From assembly GCA_022496805.1 (NCBI GenBank), contig CM040093.1:4714501-4778500 (forward strand): a stretch of 64,000 bases of DNA, written 5' to 3'. The notes below the pieces were generated by a model. It was not told the origin of the DNA and did no database searches. It saw nothing but the letters and a program-made list of their open reading frames with translations. The position numbers and the translations under genes are program-made. This DNA is from Pohlia nutans (Eukaryota > Streptophyta > Bryopsida > Bryales > Mniaceae). Below are positions 46,601 through 57,060 of the stretch, one piece after another (the stretch's first letter is position 1; each line of letters opens with the position of its first letter).

Positions 46601-47787
46601 TGCCTCACCGATAGTAAATTTGCCGTTAATTTGGGAACGTGGAGGACATCTTGGATAGTGATTGTCTTCACACGACCCCTCACCTCGGTGTCTACAACAA
46701 TTTGGCCCTTGCCAACGGCCTCAAGCACCGTATCATCTCCCAAAATCACTCTCCTTGGATTAATGAGAGCATACGAATGAAAACAAGTTTTATGTGGTGA
46801 CATGTGGCTTGTAGCCCCCGAATCAACAATCCAATCACTCGTACTACCATTGCACGATACATTGCTTGCCATGTTTGCATACTCATCACCAACCTCAATC
46901 CAATCACTCATGCTTGCATCACCCTCGATACCATCACTCATGCTTGCATCACCCTCGATGCCATCGCTCATGCTTGCCTCATATCTAGCCGTAAATGCGT
47001 ACTCATCATCGTCACGAGTTTTAGTGTTGTTTGCACTCTCCCCTTTCTCATCCCTCTTGCGTTTGAAGCAAAATTTGGCAATGTGGCCCTTCTTACCACA
47101 ATAGAAGCACACCTTGTCGCTTGAGCTCCCACCGCCTCCATTCTTGAATTGCTTCGCCACGAGTGCCGCTCCATCTTCTCGAGACTCGTTCTCCTTTCGC
47201 CGCGAAAGCTCGTGCAACAACCGTGAGGTCACATAGTCCAATGTGAGCTCCGTAATGGGTCTTGACTCCATCGCCACGATGAGGTACTCGTATGATGATG
47301 GAAGGCTCTCCAAAAGTGTCATCACGATGTCACCATCCGTAACCGACACGTCGCAACCGTTGAGTTGATCCGCGAGAGCTTTGACCTTGTTGATGTGCGC
47401 CAACATGTCATCTTCTTCGCCCATCTTGATGGTGAAGAACTTGCGCCTCAAAAACAAAATGTTGGCCAATGTTTTTGCTTCGTGAATGTTGCAAAGCTTG
47501 GACCATGCTTCCGCGGGTGTCTTGCACGAACGAATGTGCGCAAGTTGCGAATCCGCGAGGTTGAGTGCCAAAATGGCAAATGCCTTCTTCTCCCTCCTCG
47601 TGTACGCTTGCATGATCCTAGGATCCGTAGAAGAGAAAGGAGGTTCCTCACTACCCTCGACAATCTCCCACAACTCCTTCTCGGCCATCACCATCTCCAT
47701 TTTGAATTTCCACAAGTGGAAATTCACCCCATCGAACTTGTCCACGACCTTGGGACCCTCACCTTCAAAAGATGCCATGATCCTCAC
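43633..47787 (-). CDS. Copia gag-protease-integrase-RT-RNase H polyprotein, 1384 aa
   Basis: Single uninterrupted ORF encoding all proteins for retrotransposition in cytoplasmic particles. Domains in order: Gag with a UBN2-type N-terminus and zinc knuckle CX2CX4HX4C (residues 227-240); aspartic protease DSGA (322-325); integrase with HHCC zinc finger (H460, H465, C495, C498) and catalytic D526, D589, E625 with 35 residues between the last two; GKARL-like HKARLVAKG fingers and YVDD (1049-1052) of reverse transcriptase; RNase H starting DADYAGD (about 1221). PR-INT-RT-RH order defines Ty1/copia. A 10-residue unit ASMSDGIEGD is repeated in tandem at 271-300 between Gag and protease. Gag and Pol share one frame with no frameshift, so Gag excess must come from another mechanism. 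The shorter start at M4 (MASFEGEG) is also possible. Confidence 0.97.
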   Translation of the reverse strand: MRIMASFEGEGPKVVDKFDGVNFHLWKFKMEMVMAEKELWEIVEGSEEPPFSSTDPRIMQAYTRREKKAFAILALNLADSQLAHIRSCKTPAEAWSKLCNIHEAKTLANILFLRRKFFTIKMGEEDDMLAHINKVKALADQLNGCDVSVTDGDIVMTLLESLPSSYEYLIVAMESRPITELTLDYVTSRLLHELSRRKENESREDGAALVAKQFKNGGGGSSSDKVCFYCGKKGHIAKFCFKRKRDEKGESANNTKTRDDDEYAFTARYEASMSDGIEGDASMSDGIEGDASMSDWIEVGDEYANMASNVSCNGSTSDWIVDSGATSHMSPHKTCFHSYALINPRRVILGDDTVLEAVGKGQIVVDTEVRGRVKTITIQDVLHVPKLTANLLSVRQLVAKHLRVEFSDKGCYVLSPSRDEVAIIEEHESLYHIKFSKVHSKESAALAHSNLKDDKLALWHRRLGHLNIKSVKTLRGMVSGMDLHQLKVDASTFTCEGCIEGKQQRLPFAGEGATRATKVLEIVHSDVCGPMKTTSMGGCKYFVTFIDDFSRKIWLYPIKAKSECFEKFKEFKTLVENQSELKIKVFRSDNGGEYMSKKFDELLKNEGIARQTSAPYTPQQNGVAERANRTIVEMARSMLHAQNLKLDLWAEAVVNAVYTRNRCPTSAVEGMTPEQAWSGRQPCVAHMRIFGCIAYAKVPDERRTKLEAKALKCVFLGYCEGTKAYRLMSVDTRKIIRSRDVTFCEESTMEAPLEVGPSGSSGDVLVDTPSKSPSVVDVGDDDGDDEAGDTEVVEAPSSSKAKNGAKGTQEEQVSSSERRYPERSRKPPGEWWKNHIFPQVEDEHANVALSDGPLTIREAMQGEDAVKWERAMQEEYDSLIANGTWQLTPIPKDRNPIGCKWVFRTKRDVSGIVVRHKARLVAKGFAQVHGVDFHETFAPVAKFTTIRCILAIGAALDLEMHQMDVKTAFLNGDLEEDIYMVQPEGFVQQGNEHLVCKLQKSLYGLKQSPRAWYQKIDTFLLAHGFTRSIADHSLYFMQEGQHVVIVIIYVDDLIILASLMSLMNALKGMLEREYEMSDLGELHFCLGVEFVRDRATRTITMSQGKYVMDVLKRFGMEDCKPVATPLDANSKLVKLSEEEYAMEAKSMAEVPYKQAVGSLMYAMIATRPDLAYPISVVSQHMARPGSMHWMTVKRIMRYLRGTSDVKLCLGGKDIVLSGYCDADYAGDTSDRRSTTGYMFKVGSGAVSWNSKRQQTTETSTVEAEYMATSHATKEAIWLRQLMVDVGCTQGEATTIMCDNQGCISLAKNPTHHSRTKHIDVQYHFIREKLELGVIHLEYCPTEHMVADVLTKGLCRDRHQRLVIAFGLRGFGSTQSGSIEVIDAT
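43658..43667 (-). promoter_or_regulatory. Polypurine tract
   Basis: On the minus strand AAAGTGGGAG lies directly before the 3' LTR, the expected place and composition for plus-strand DNA priming. Confidence 0.75.
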
Positions 47788-48587
47788 TTACGTATGCCTC
47801 CCCACACAAATGAAACCTCAAACTCAAACACACAACTTTGTTTTTGTGATTTTTTTTTTGCTTTGATATTGCACCTTTGTGCACCCAATGGGTTTAAAAC
47901 AACCCCAAACACTAGATCAGCACTTTTGTGCTCCACACACGCCTCCCAACACTCAAATGTGAGAACCCTCACCCAAAAATGCAAAGAGGCTCACCAAAAC
48001 CCCTCAAATCACTCAATGGAGCTCAAAACAACTCCAAATGCTTCAATACGACGCCTTAGTGTCCCCAAACACTCAATGCACGTCAATGACACCTTTGTGT
48101 CCTTCAAGAGCACTCACTCAATGCACATGAACTCACACAAGTCCCTCAAAACCCCAATCGCATTGAAATTGCTCAAAACCGCACCTTTGTGCACAAACTA
48201 GCTCCAAATGAAAATTTGAGCACCCCAAGAGCATGAAACACATGCAACACCTCAAAGCAAGTGCCTAATCACTAGGATCAGATGGTAGACCCTCCACGAG
48301 AGTCTTCACACCTCACAAATCACTTGCATTTACTCAAATGCTCACAATTGAACCAAACGAAGTTCCACTCGCAACGAAGAGATAGAAGAAAGAAAAGAAG
48401 GAGATCAAGGGAAGAAATTGACCAAAGAGAGTGCTCCAACATGTAACTTCAGCCCATGCACACCTCCAAGAAACACCAACGCTTCAACAAGCTCCAAAAC
48501 CTCCAACAATGCTCCAAAACCGCCCGTTGCGCACCGACCTCAAAATACTTGCACAAATGCAATCTAATACTCATGAAACACACATGA
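47788..48587 (-). other. Copia 5' leader, 800 nt
   Basis: Between PBS and ORF. The + strand is C/A-rich with irregular ACTCAA, CTCAAAAC and CCAAACACTC repeats and no frame longer than about 75 codons on the minus strand in which the element is transcribed. It probably carries packaging or translation signals; that is inference. Confidence 0.5.
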
Positions 48588-48601
48588 GTGGGCCCATAAC
48601 C
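48588..48601 (-). promoter_or_regulatory. Primer-binding site matching the initiator tRNA-Met anticodon arm
   Basis: The + strand reads GTGGGCCCATAACC directly next to the LTR, which is the anticodon stem-loop sequence of initiator tRNA-Met (anticodon CAT). The element RNA therefore has the complement GGTTATGGGCCCAC as PBS, rather than TGGTATCAGAGC complementary to the tRNA 3' end. Drosophila copia and yeast Ty5 are known to prime from such internally cleaved half-tRNA. Confidence 0.85.
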
Positions 48602-48859
48602 TATTGAAGGTAGAGAAGATTGCACAAGGCACACACACAAACACAAGGAATGCGTAGAAAGAGATAATCTTTACTCAAAGGCCTTCCACCTTAAGTAGTG
48701 TACACTAGGAGGTCACCATGGACAAACCATATGGGATAACTCATCACAAGGACACTCTAGAGATCAGCCCATGCCTAACCCCTCCTCCCACACACCATTA
48801 TTTAGCACCCGTACGTCTTTGGCTTCTAGCAATACTACGTTGCATCAATTACCTCAATA
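48602..48859 (-). repeat. 5' LTR of the copia element (258 bp)
   Basis: Identical by eye to 43400-43657. Promoter activity is expected here, but no strong TATA box was picked out. Confidence 0.95.
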
Positions 48860-48864
48860 GGAAA

Positions 48865-49310
48865 GTCTATATACAGAGTTGGGCGTGATGGCTTTAGAAA
48901 AAGTCTATTTGGAGAGTTGGGTGGGATGGCTTCAAGAAAAGTCTATACGGAGAGTTGGGTGTGATGGTTTGAAGAAAAGTCCATACGGAGAGTTGGGTGT
49001 GATGGCTCTAAAAAAAGTATATACTAAGGCAAAAACTACACGACTAGTTGCTTGTTTGAATAGAGAAATTGGTGGTTGGATCTCAACTATGATGGCTCCA
49101 ATAAAAGTCTACATACAGAGTTGGGTGTGATGTCTCCGGGGAAATTCTATATACAGAGTTGGGTGTGATGGCTTTAGAAAATGTCTATTTGGAGAGTTGG
49201 GTGGGATGGCTTCAAGAAAAGTCTATACGGAGAGTTGGGTGTGATGGCTCTTTGAAAAGTCTATAAAGAGAGTTGGGTGTGAGGCTCCATGAAAAGTCTA
49301 CATGTAGAGT
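48865..49310 (+). repeat. Minisatellite, about 40-bp unit (right arm)
   Basis: Continues the left arm: GAGTTGGGTGTGATGGCT and AAAAGTCTATACGGAGAG units with point changes. Together both arms exceed 1.1 kb. Confidence 0.85.
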
Positions 49311-51405
49311 TGTGGCAGCTGGTGGTTTTAGAGCATTCAAATTTAAATTGTGAATTTGAGATATATTCACTATAGCCTACAAATAGTAGAATGAGGATGT
49401 GAGACCATTGTTGTGTGGGTAAATAGTGGTTCTCACTAAGAACTCACTACTATCTTCAAGTGTGGTACATAAAAGGTAAACACATCCATTAGCATCCATT
49501 TAACAATTTTGCTCTCATGTACTTGCAGTTTACATTAATTTTATGCTCTAGAATATATACCACTAGCATATGAGGGTGAAATTGAGTGTTCACTAGCACA
49601 TGAGGGTGAAATTGAGTGTTGGGTGATAATGCGTATGTTTACCATAGTGCAAGTGGATTTCTACAAGTGCACTCATATGAACCAACTCTTGAAGATGGTG
49701 GTGAAATTGTTCTTTATCCTCACAACATTAGTAGAGACCTTTCTTGAAAGTTTTTTTTCCTCTTTTAACAAAAAAAAAATGCTTATTTTTTCCATATCTA
49801 TATCTTAAAATCTTATCCCCGAAGGATCTATTCTACAAAATCATTTTTTCTATATGGATATTGCTTCTATATATAGTGGTTGTTTTGGATAGTGAAGCAA
49901 ATAATTTTTTCAATCATTAGTGTGTTTAAATTTTTTTGAATACATATGATTATAGAACTAAAGAGCATATATTGTAAGGTTTTTGTCTATCTCTCAAAGA
50001 ACCAAATGAAGATAAATTGTTCACCATCAAAATTGATTGTTTTTGCCAAAAACCAAAAGCATTGGTAATAGTGTAACAACCTTCAAACAATCACAATGTT
50101 TTCAAAATTATCAACAATTCAATAAAAAGATTATAGTATTTGTACATTGTAGAAGATGCTTTGAACATGCAAAAAAATGTCAACAGCATTCCCAAGCATA
50201 GTAACTCATTGTCTTAAGCATAACAACCTCACTGTCTTAAGCACAACAACCTCGTTGTCTCTTGAAGAACATTTGGAATACCAAAATTTCACAAGAAATT
50301 GCAATTGACTTCAATTATAGTCTTCATACATTATGTGGCTCTTATATAGTATTTGGCCTAAACACAAAAAAATGGGCACAAATTATCAACTTACGGAATT
50401 TGCATATGAACTTACTAAATTATATAATTTTTTACTAAAATTATTCGTGAAGTTGTTTTTCACTTTTATACTTTACCATTACCTCCAATACATTAGTTAA
50501 CCATTGAAAATCTCTCTCTCTCTATATGTATATGTATATGTACGTATTTAAAGTAACATGTTTACAATAATTATTATACAACCTTGCTTCACCATCTTGA
50601 TTTTTTCACGTTAAAATCATATGTCATTTTGGAAATTCAATATGCATTGAGGGCTTGTTTTAGTTACGTCAACTTGAAAATGATGAACCTTATCCAACGT
50701 CATATCTATTTTCTTTCCATACTACTACAACACTATATCCATTAGAAGTCATTTGAGTGGCATATCAATGATTACCAAAAAAAACCATATCTTGGTTATT
50801 TTAATTTCATAATCACATATTTATATACATGTATAATTATGCAACATGTACTCAACTTTTTACAGGTGCGGACCTTGAACACAATGGAGTAGACCCTGAG
50901 CTAGTAGGAGTAGTAGTTTGAGCAAACACAAAGCTTAATGTGGGAAAAATTCACAAGGCATTGTGGAAGCTTAATATGAGACAGAGGGAGTAGACAATAT
51001 TGTATTATTTATTAACATTTTACATTTCCTTAGAATTTGTCAACAAATTTGTTGTCACCTTTCACTAGTAGCCTCAATATGAATCTCTAACTACACCTAA
51101 ATCACCATATACTATGGCCCGCAGTATTTATGAGAGACTTTACTAATAATTATTTTTTCGAAACATTGTGGTAAAATTCATCCAAATTGGATGAAAATTT
51201 GTTAGAGTTTGTCGAAATGGATGAATGTACCCACGCCATTCACCCACCCGCAGTATATGGTGATTTTGGTGTAGCCACATAAGACATGATCTATGTCTAC
51301 AATGTACTATAACCCAGAGGTGTCTTCCCTTAGGCCTTATGTGGCACCTCATTATATAACAAAATATCCTTCCTCAATATACTTTACAAAGAAAAAATAG
51401 ATTAG
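49311..51405. other. AT-rich intergenic DNA
   Basis: No gene recognised. A 30-bp unit CACTAGCAYATGAGGGTGAA is tandemly doubled at 49561-49620, and CTCTATATGTATATG microsatellite-like DNA lies near 50510-50545. Confidence 0.5.
51120..51290 (+). repeat. Dispersed repeat, copy 2 (partner at 1260-1425)
   Basis: ACTAATAATTATTT, a GTGGTAAAA segment, GGATGAATGTACCCAC and ACCCGCAGTATATGGTGATTT occur in the same order as in copy 1. Confidence 0.6.
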
Positions 51406-51409
51406 TTAA

Positions 51410-51640
51410 CCCCTAAAGGACCAAGGATTCATGATTTTAAAATGTCAAATTCAATTGATCATATTGTGAAACATATAATTTAGATGAGACCAAATTTTAT
51501 ACCACCAGAATCAACGAAGAACATTGCACGTGTTGGTCAAAAAATAAACAAATTTGAACAAAAAGAAGTCCACTTAGGACCTACTCAAAACTGCTAAAAC
51601 AAACGTGAGACCCAATTCGGGTTTCTTGGTCCTTTAGGGG
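51410..51640. mobile_element. 231-bp TTAA element (short family), best-preserved copy
   Basis: Perfect TTAA on both sides (51406-51409, 51641-51644). Ends CCCCTAAAGGACCAAGGATT and TTCTTGGTCCTTTAGGGG give inverted repeats of 16 bp (CCCCTAAAGGACCAAG against CCCCTAAAGGACCAAG). No coding capacity. Confidence 0.92.
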
Positions 51641-51644
51641 TTAA

Positions 51645-52660
51645 AGTGATCACTGACACCTCAAAATTCCCTTATTTCAAACTGATCTAACTCCAAAGAA
51701 CAAATCCTCATCGACTGCACAATTAAAAATTTAGATGAAATAAAAAATGTGAGCTCGTGTAAACCTCACTTAAAAACATTAGACTAGACAAGAGATGTCA
51801 TCTCCAAACCAATGCATGCCAATTCAAATCTAACATTACAACGGCAACTACCAAACTACCATAACGACAACAAACAAAAAATGTAAAAAAATAAAGACAA
51901 ACGAATCGATCACTCAATCGTTGAAACCACAACTACCATAACGACAACAAATTTAAAAAATGTAAAATAAGTCAAACGAATCCATAACAAGACTCAATCG
52001 TTGAAAAGTGGCAATTGGTTTCAAAGGGGAGTCTATGGCTAGCTAGATCATGCATCCTTACATGATACAAAAGAGTTTGTTTTTCCTCTCATAACATTCA
52101 GTAGCATGCAGTGGCCCTACAGTAGATGGTGCAGCATATTCCACACCCAACAAGACTTCATCAGTAGCTAATTGGACATGTGGAGTCCCAGAGACCAGAA
52201 GGGCATGAAGGCTATTGAATGTTATGCTGTTATTCAAATGGGCAATGTTTATCTGTTGAAGATTTTACTAGAAAAGGTCTCATTTGTTGCCGTGTTTTTT
52301 TTTATATAATTTTTAAAAACACATAAAATGAATCCCAAATACCTGGAATCGCGGAACGCGGTCCAATAGTGAAAGATCATGGCCAGTTGCAGAATGGCGA
52401 TAGGTTTGAATGATCCATGAATGGAAGTGACAGACAACAGCAAATAATATCAATCACTTGTATGATGGATGGCAGGCAATGAGATAACCTCTGGTCGAGT
52501 ACTTTTGGTACTGCTCCGGTAGTTTCCCATGCCCCTTTTCGATGCTCGGAATATCCTCCCGATTTGGATAAACTCAAGCAAATAAAGGGTTCGAAAAAAA
52601 TTGCTCAAAAGATTGGCTCACCAATACTAAGTCATACACATACATCCCCAATGAGTACCG
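51645..52660. other. Intergenic DNA, no gene recognised
   Basis: Contains a duplicated CAACTACCATAACGACAACAAA-type segment (near 51845-51875 and 51930-51955), no ORF of note. Confidence 0.5.
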
Positions 52661-52664
52661 TTAA

Positions 52665-52886
52665 CCCCCTAAAGGACCAAGAAGCCCAAATTGGGCCTCA
52701 TGTTTTTTATAGTAGTTTTGAATAGGTCCTATGTAGGTTTCCTTTTATTTGTCTTTCAATCAGCACATGTAATGTTCTTCATTGATTCCGATGATATAAA
52801 ATTTGTACCCATTTGAATTATTCTTTTGAGAATATGATCGATTAAACTTGTCATTTAAAAACCATGAACCCTTGGTCCTTTAGGGA
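52665..52886. mobile_element. 222-bp TTAA element (short family), inverted orientation
   Basis: TTAA at 52661-52664 and 52887-52890; ends CCCCCTAAAGGACCAAG and CTTGGTCCTTTAGGGA. Interior is the reverse complement of the 51,410 copy. Confidence 0.9.
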
Positions 52887-52890
52887 TTAA

Positions 52891-53812
52891 CCTCTCGTCC
52901 TTTGCAAGCACAATAGAATAATGTACCATCGGTCCTTCGTAAGCTCATGTAGCTTACTTTATTTATTTTATTTTTGACACAAAAGAGCTTTATTTCAATG
53001 CAAAGTCACCAGAAGAAAACAACACATGAACTGAGGCTCAAGATCATGTAGCTTATTTTCACAGCTATTTTTCCTATTACCACCATGTTTCCGATTCTGC
53101 CCTCATGTACCGTACCCAACCACCAAGGTCGACAATTCATGCCTAATATTTAAATTTTTTGGTCAAAATGATGCGAATATTCCCTAAGATTTATGTGAAT
53201 AATTTTTTTTAAGATTCTCTTTTTCACCTTAAAAAATCAATTTTTTTTGAAAAAAATAATTTCCTAAAGATTTGGGCTTCTTTTTTTATAATTTTTTTTT
53301 GCCGAATGTGAACGGATAGGTATAGTACCGATGGTGGACATTTTTGGGTTGGAATGTACACCTCCAAAACATGAAGGTGGAATTGGAAACATGGTGGTCA
53401 TAGGTTGGTGTACCTCATTGTCGTATTCCATGAAATCTAAATCAATAGCAACAAGAACTCAAATCAATAGTCACTAATCACTAGGGTTGTCTCACTTGAC
53501 CTCTACATCCATTATTGCCATTACTAAGAGACACACTAATTGTTTTAAAATGACTACATCTTTTTACGCAAGGTGAACATTTTTGCGAAATATGTTTATG
53601 GACATTCTACTACATCAATAGTACCAATATCTTCAACATTGGTAAAAATATTTGCCTTTTGTAAAAAGTTACAGCGTTCAGTTAATAGTTAGTGTGTCTC
53701 ACAATAATGGCAATAATCAATGTAGACAAAGTGTTGAACATGACGTCAAAGACATCTAATAGACTTCCCTCTCTGTGAGACAAGCATATCCTTAAAACAT
53801 ATATCTACATAC

Positions 53813-53851
<39 letters not shown>

Positions 53852-54975
53852 ATATTCTTGGATACTCAAGAATATTTCATCCAACTTGTTTAACATATTT
53901 GACACTTATCTAAGTAGATAACCTACGTCACTCGTGTCTAATACTACGTCAAGTTGGAAAAAAAATTGTTAGACATGACAACCCTGGTTACTCACCACTG
54001 TTGTGTGGGTATAGAATAATGAAATAAAATTGAGGGCACATAATTTAGAACAAGAATTTATTTATTTATTTATTTTCGAAACAACAGGACATTTTATTCC
54101 TTTGAAAAAACAAAACATCACAGTGAACCAAGAGAACAGGAATTTATCGTAAAACGTATGTCATCCTGATAATAGTGTGGTGATGCAGTCCTTCAAATAG
54201 TGTGCTTTTGGATTTTTCTGATAATCTTGTTGGCAAGCAATTGAGTAGTTGGAAGGGCATTTTGTTTCTAAGGTACCCATTGTGGACATTTAGCTCATTC
54301 CAGACAGTGTTGGCTCCATTCTAGTTATGCATTTGGTTTAATAGTGTTTTCTTGCAAGTAGCTCATAAAATAGATTCACATTTGCACATAAGGTTTTTTT
54401 TAGCTCTTCTCTGCAGCACCTCAGAATGTAACCACTGTTCTCAGACTTACCGTAGCAGATCCTCGAATCATGGCAAGTTCACGTCATCTTTAGCTAAAGA
54501 AGTTGGGTAGTGAGACATTGTTGAAGCGTCTACAATGCTATTGTTGAAAAGGATGGACTCCACTAACTGCTAAAGAACCTTATTAAAAAAAACTTTTATT
54601 CATTCTATTCTCATAAGTGACTTGAACAAATTGAGAACTTCTGAAAACTTTATGATCTTGGAGATGTTAAAAAAGAAAATTCTAAAACTTGGTGAAGAAG
54701 TAGACATACAAAGTAGGTAAATGATCTTGCAGTTAGAAAATTGCAAAAAGGGAGTCAAATTTATTCACTTCTTTCTTGTTGATTTTAATTTTTCATATTA
54801 TTGATTTGGAATTACTAATGTATCTAAAGCTTAATCCCTAATTAATAAACTAAGAAAAAATAAATCCAAAGCATCCCCATTGGCCACTCAAAACAATAAA
54901 TGACTCCCATTTACTCCTTGAAAATGGTGAAAGGTTTCTATTTTCTGCTTAAAGTAGCAAAAAAACCAACTACAT
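52891..54975. other. Intergenic DNA with microsatellite and dispersed repeat
   Basis: (AT)n(AG)n microsatellite at 53813-53850. Positions 54410-54585 are a copy of a repeat also found at 56865-57060. No gene recognised. Confidence 0.5.
54410..54585 (+). repeat. Dispersed repeat, copy 1 (partner 56865-57060)
   Basis: CCTCAGAAT, GTAGCAGATC, CATCATCTTTAGCTA-like, AGAAGTTGGGTRGTGAGACA, TTGTTGAAGC and TAAAGAACCTTAT blocks in the same order in both copies. Confidence 0.75.
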
Positions 54976-54979
54976 TTTA

Positions 54980-55548
54980 ATCCCTAAATGCCTAGAGCCC
55001 TCTCCAAATTCGGCAGTTTTGCAAAGATGCATTATAAAATGCAACTAAGAGGGATATTTTGAACTTAATGTATGAATAAAAGTTGTACATTATGAATTTT
55101 TGATTCTATCCACACGGTTAAATCTATGATTGCTATCACCAATATTTTGTATAAAATTTGAAACTCAAAATTCAAAATTCTTTTGTAATTCGATTACGAA
55201 TAGGATATTGACAATTTGTAGATGAAATTTGTTGTGATTGGTTGAAATGTAATAGTCTAAGTGTAGTGATTTTTGGAGATTTTTTGGTTGCTTAATTTTA
55301 TGGGTTGAATTTTTCAAAAGCACTTTTATACTGAAATCTTTGAAATTTTGAGTGAATCACTACAACATGAAATGAGGCATAAAAATTTCACATATCATCC
55401 CCTTTCTAATCGGATCACACATTCATGAAGCTAACTTCCCATAGAATCTAGAGTAAAAAATCTACACTGCAAAAATTGCAAGACGGATGAGAAAACATGG
55501 ATGAAATCTGTACATTGTCCAAAAAATGGACGCTCGGGCAGTTAGGGG
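54980..55548. mobile_element. 569-bp TTAA element, copy 2
   Basis: TTAA at 54976-54979 and 55549-55552. Same length as the 30,548 copy and collinear throughout (for example AAGATGCATTATAAAATGCA, AAAAGTTGTACATTATGAAT, TGAATCACTACAACATGAAA). Left end TCCCTAAATGCC, right end CAGTTAGGGG. Confidence 0.9.
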
Positions 55549-55552
55549 TTAA

Positions 55553-56587
55553 AACCAATCTTACTTTCAAATGAATCTAAACTTAAATTGACACAAATTT
55601 TGTGTCACTGAAAAAAGGACAGTTTCTTATGAGTTAGAAGAAACAATTATAAAAATGAACAAAATCTCTGGTCTATTTTTTGTGACTTAACGTATTTTTT
55701 AAGTGATATTTATTTGATTTTTTAAGAGATAATTAAAGAAATTAACATAAAAAAGTATGTAGACTAAATCCATCCCACGCAAAATCTATCCTAGCATAAA
55801 TTTAAAATATTAAAAATTATACAATAGTAAGAACGCGGCATGCTTGTAAGCCATGATTTATTTACATGAGGTTAAATTTGGGCTTCTTGGTCCTTCAGGG
55901 GTTAAGTTCATTTTATGATATAAAGCCCATACCACATGAGAAGAAATTCTTGAAAATGAACATTTCCCATTGGTTCACACAAGCAAATGGTTACCACATG
56001 GGAGGAAGTCAAAGAAATGGCAACAATGACATGGAACAACTTTTTTAGCTTTAGGTTTTACTTTGAATGTTGCTTTGGGATCTACGTGACAATAAAGTAG
56101 AGTGACATGGCACAATGAATGTAGTTCAATATTACCTGGGCATTATTGCCTGAAACTTCACAAAATGGGGAGAGAAACAAAAATAAATAAAAATAAAAAT
56201 ATAGAAACAAAGTGCCATGTTGAAGGAATTAGTTTTGAAACTTCTTGTGCCTATCGTGTGGTAAGAGCCTCATTTTATGATATAAAGTGTTGGCCAATTC
56301 AGCTACCACAAGTGCAGCATCTAGTAAAAAAAACGAGCAAACAATAAATCAAAAAATCAAAAATTCCAAGGCTTGTCCTTTCCTTCTCAATACATCGTTC
56401 ATGAGTTTCATCATTTTATTGTCCATTGTCTGCAAAATTGTAGAATGATTATCACATCATTTTGTCAAGCGGTTCAAGTTTCACCCTGCCCCATGTATTG
56501 TCAAATATCTCACAGTGGCCATTTTACCGGTACATGTCAAAAAGCGGCCTTGCCTCCACTTGACACTTGTGCTTGGGCAAAGAAAAA
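55553..56587. other. Intergenic DNA with a fragment of a short-family element
   Basis: Only the last 30-40 bp of a short-family TTAA element are present at 55866-55901 (GGGCTTCTTGGTCCTTCAGGGG before TTAA at 55902-55905). The segment TTCATTTTATGATATAAAG occurs twice nearby (about 55907 and 56270). No gene recognised. Confidence 0.5.
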
Positions 56588-56591
56588 TTAA

Positions 56592-56817
56592 CCTTTAAAG
56601 GACCAAGGATTTATAATATTAAAACAAAAAATCAATTGACCATACTATGCAAAATGTATTTTAGAGGGGACCAAAATATCATTGGAATCAGTGAAGAACA
56701 TTGCATGTGTTGATGAAAAAATAAATAAATTTGAATAAAAAGAATTCAACATAATAACTACTTAAAGGTGCTTAAAACAACATGAGACCCAATTTGGGTT
56801 TCTTGGTCCATTTGGGG
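56592..56817. mobile_element. 226-bp TTAA element (short family)
   Basis: TTAA at 56588-56591 and 56818-56821; ends CCTTTAAAGGACCAAGGATT and TTCTTGGTCCATTTGGGG; interior in the same orientation as the 51,410 copy. Confidence 0.88.
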
Positions 56818-56864
56818 TTAAAAATGCTCCTGGAGTTGTGTGGTGTCATAAGGTTCTTTAGCCC

Positions 56865-57060
56865 TTCTATCGTTGACCTCAGAATCTTAGCCACTATTCC
56901 CGAATCACTGTAGCAGATCTCCAAATCATACCGCAAATCCACATCATCTTTAGCTACAGAAGTTGGGTGGTGAGACATTGTTGAAGCATCTACCGAATGC
57001 TATTGTTGAAAAGAGTAAATTCCACTAGCTACTAAAGAACCTTATGTGGCCAGTGTCCTT
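56865..57060 (+). repeat. Dispersed repeat, copy 2 (partner 54410-54585)
   Basis: Same block order as copy 1, continuing a little further at the 3' side. It starts about 45 bp after a TTAA element. Confidence 0.7.

Larger units (their letters stand above)
43400..48859 (-). mobile_element. Complete Ty1/copia LTR retrotransposon, 5460 bp
   Basis: Transcribed from the minus strand: 5' LTR 48602-48859, PBS 48588-48601, leader 47788-48587, gag-pol ORF 43633-47787, polypurine tract 43658-43667, 3' LTR 43400-43657. The target duplication is GGAAA (43395-43399 and 48860-48864). The two 258-bp LTRs are identical by eye, the ORF is uninterrupted and all catalytic residues are present, so the copy is very recent and may be active. 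Confidence 0.96.

Noticed and set aside
44026..48201. Long + strand ORFs across the copia element (up to 278 codons)
   Set aside because: They are antisense shadows of the polyprotein and leader, with no independent motifs.
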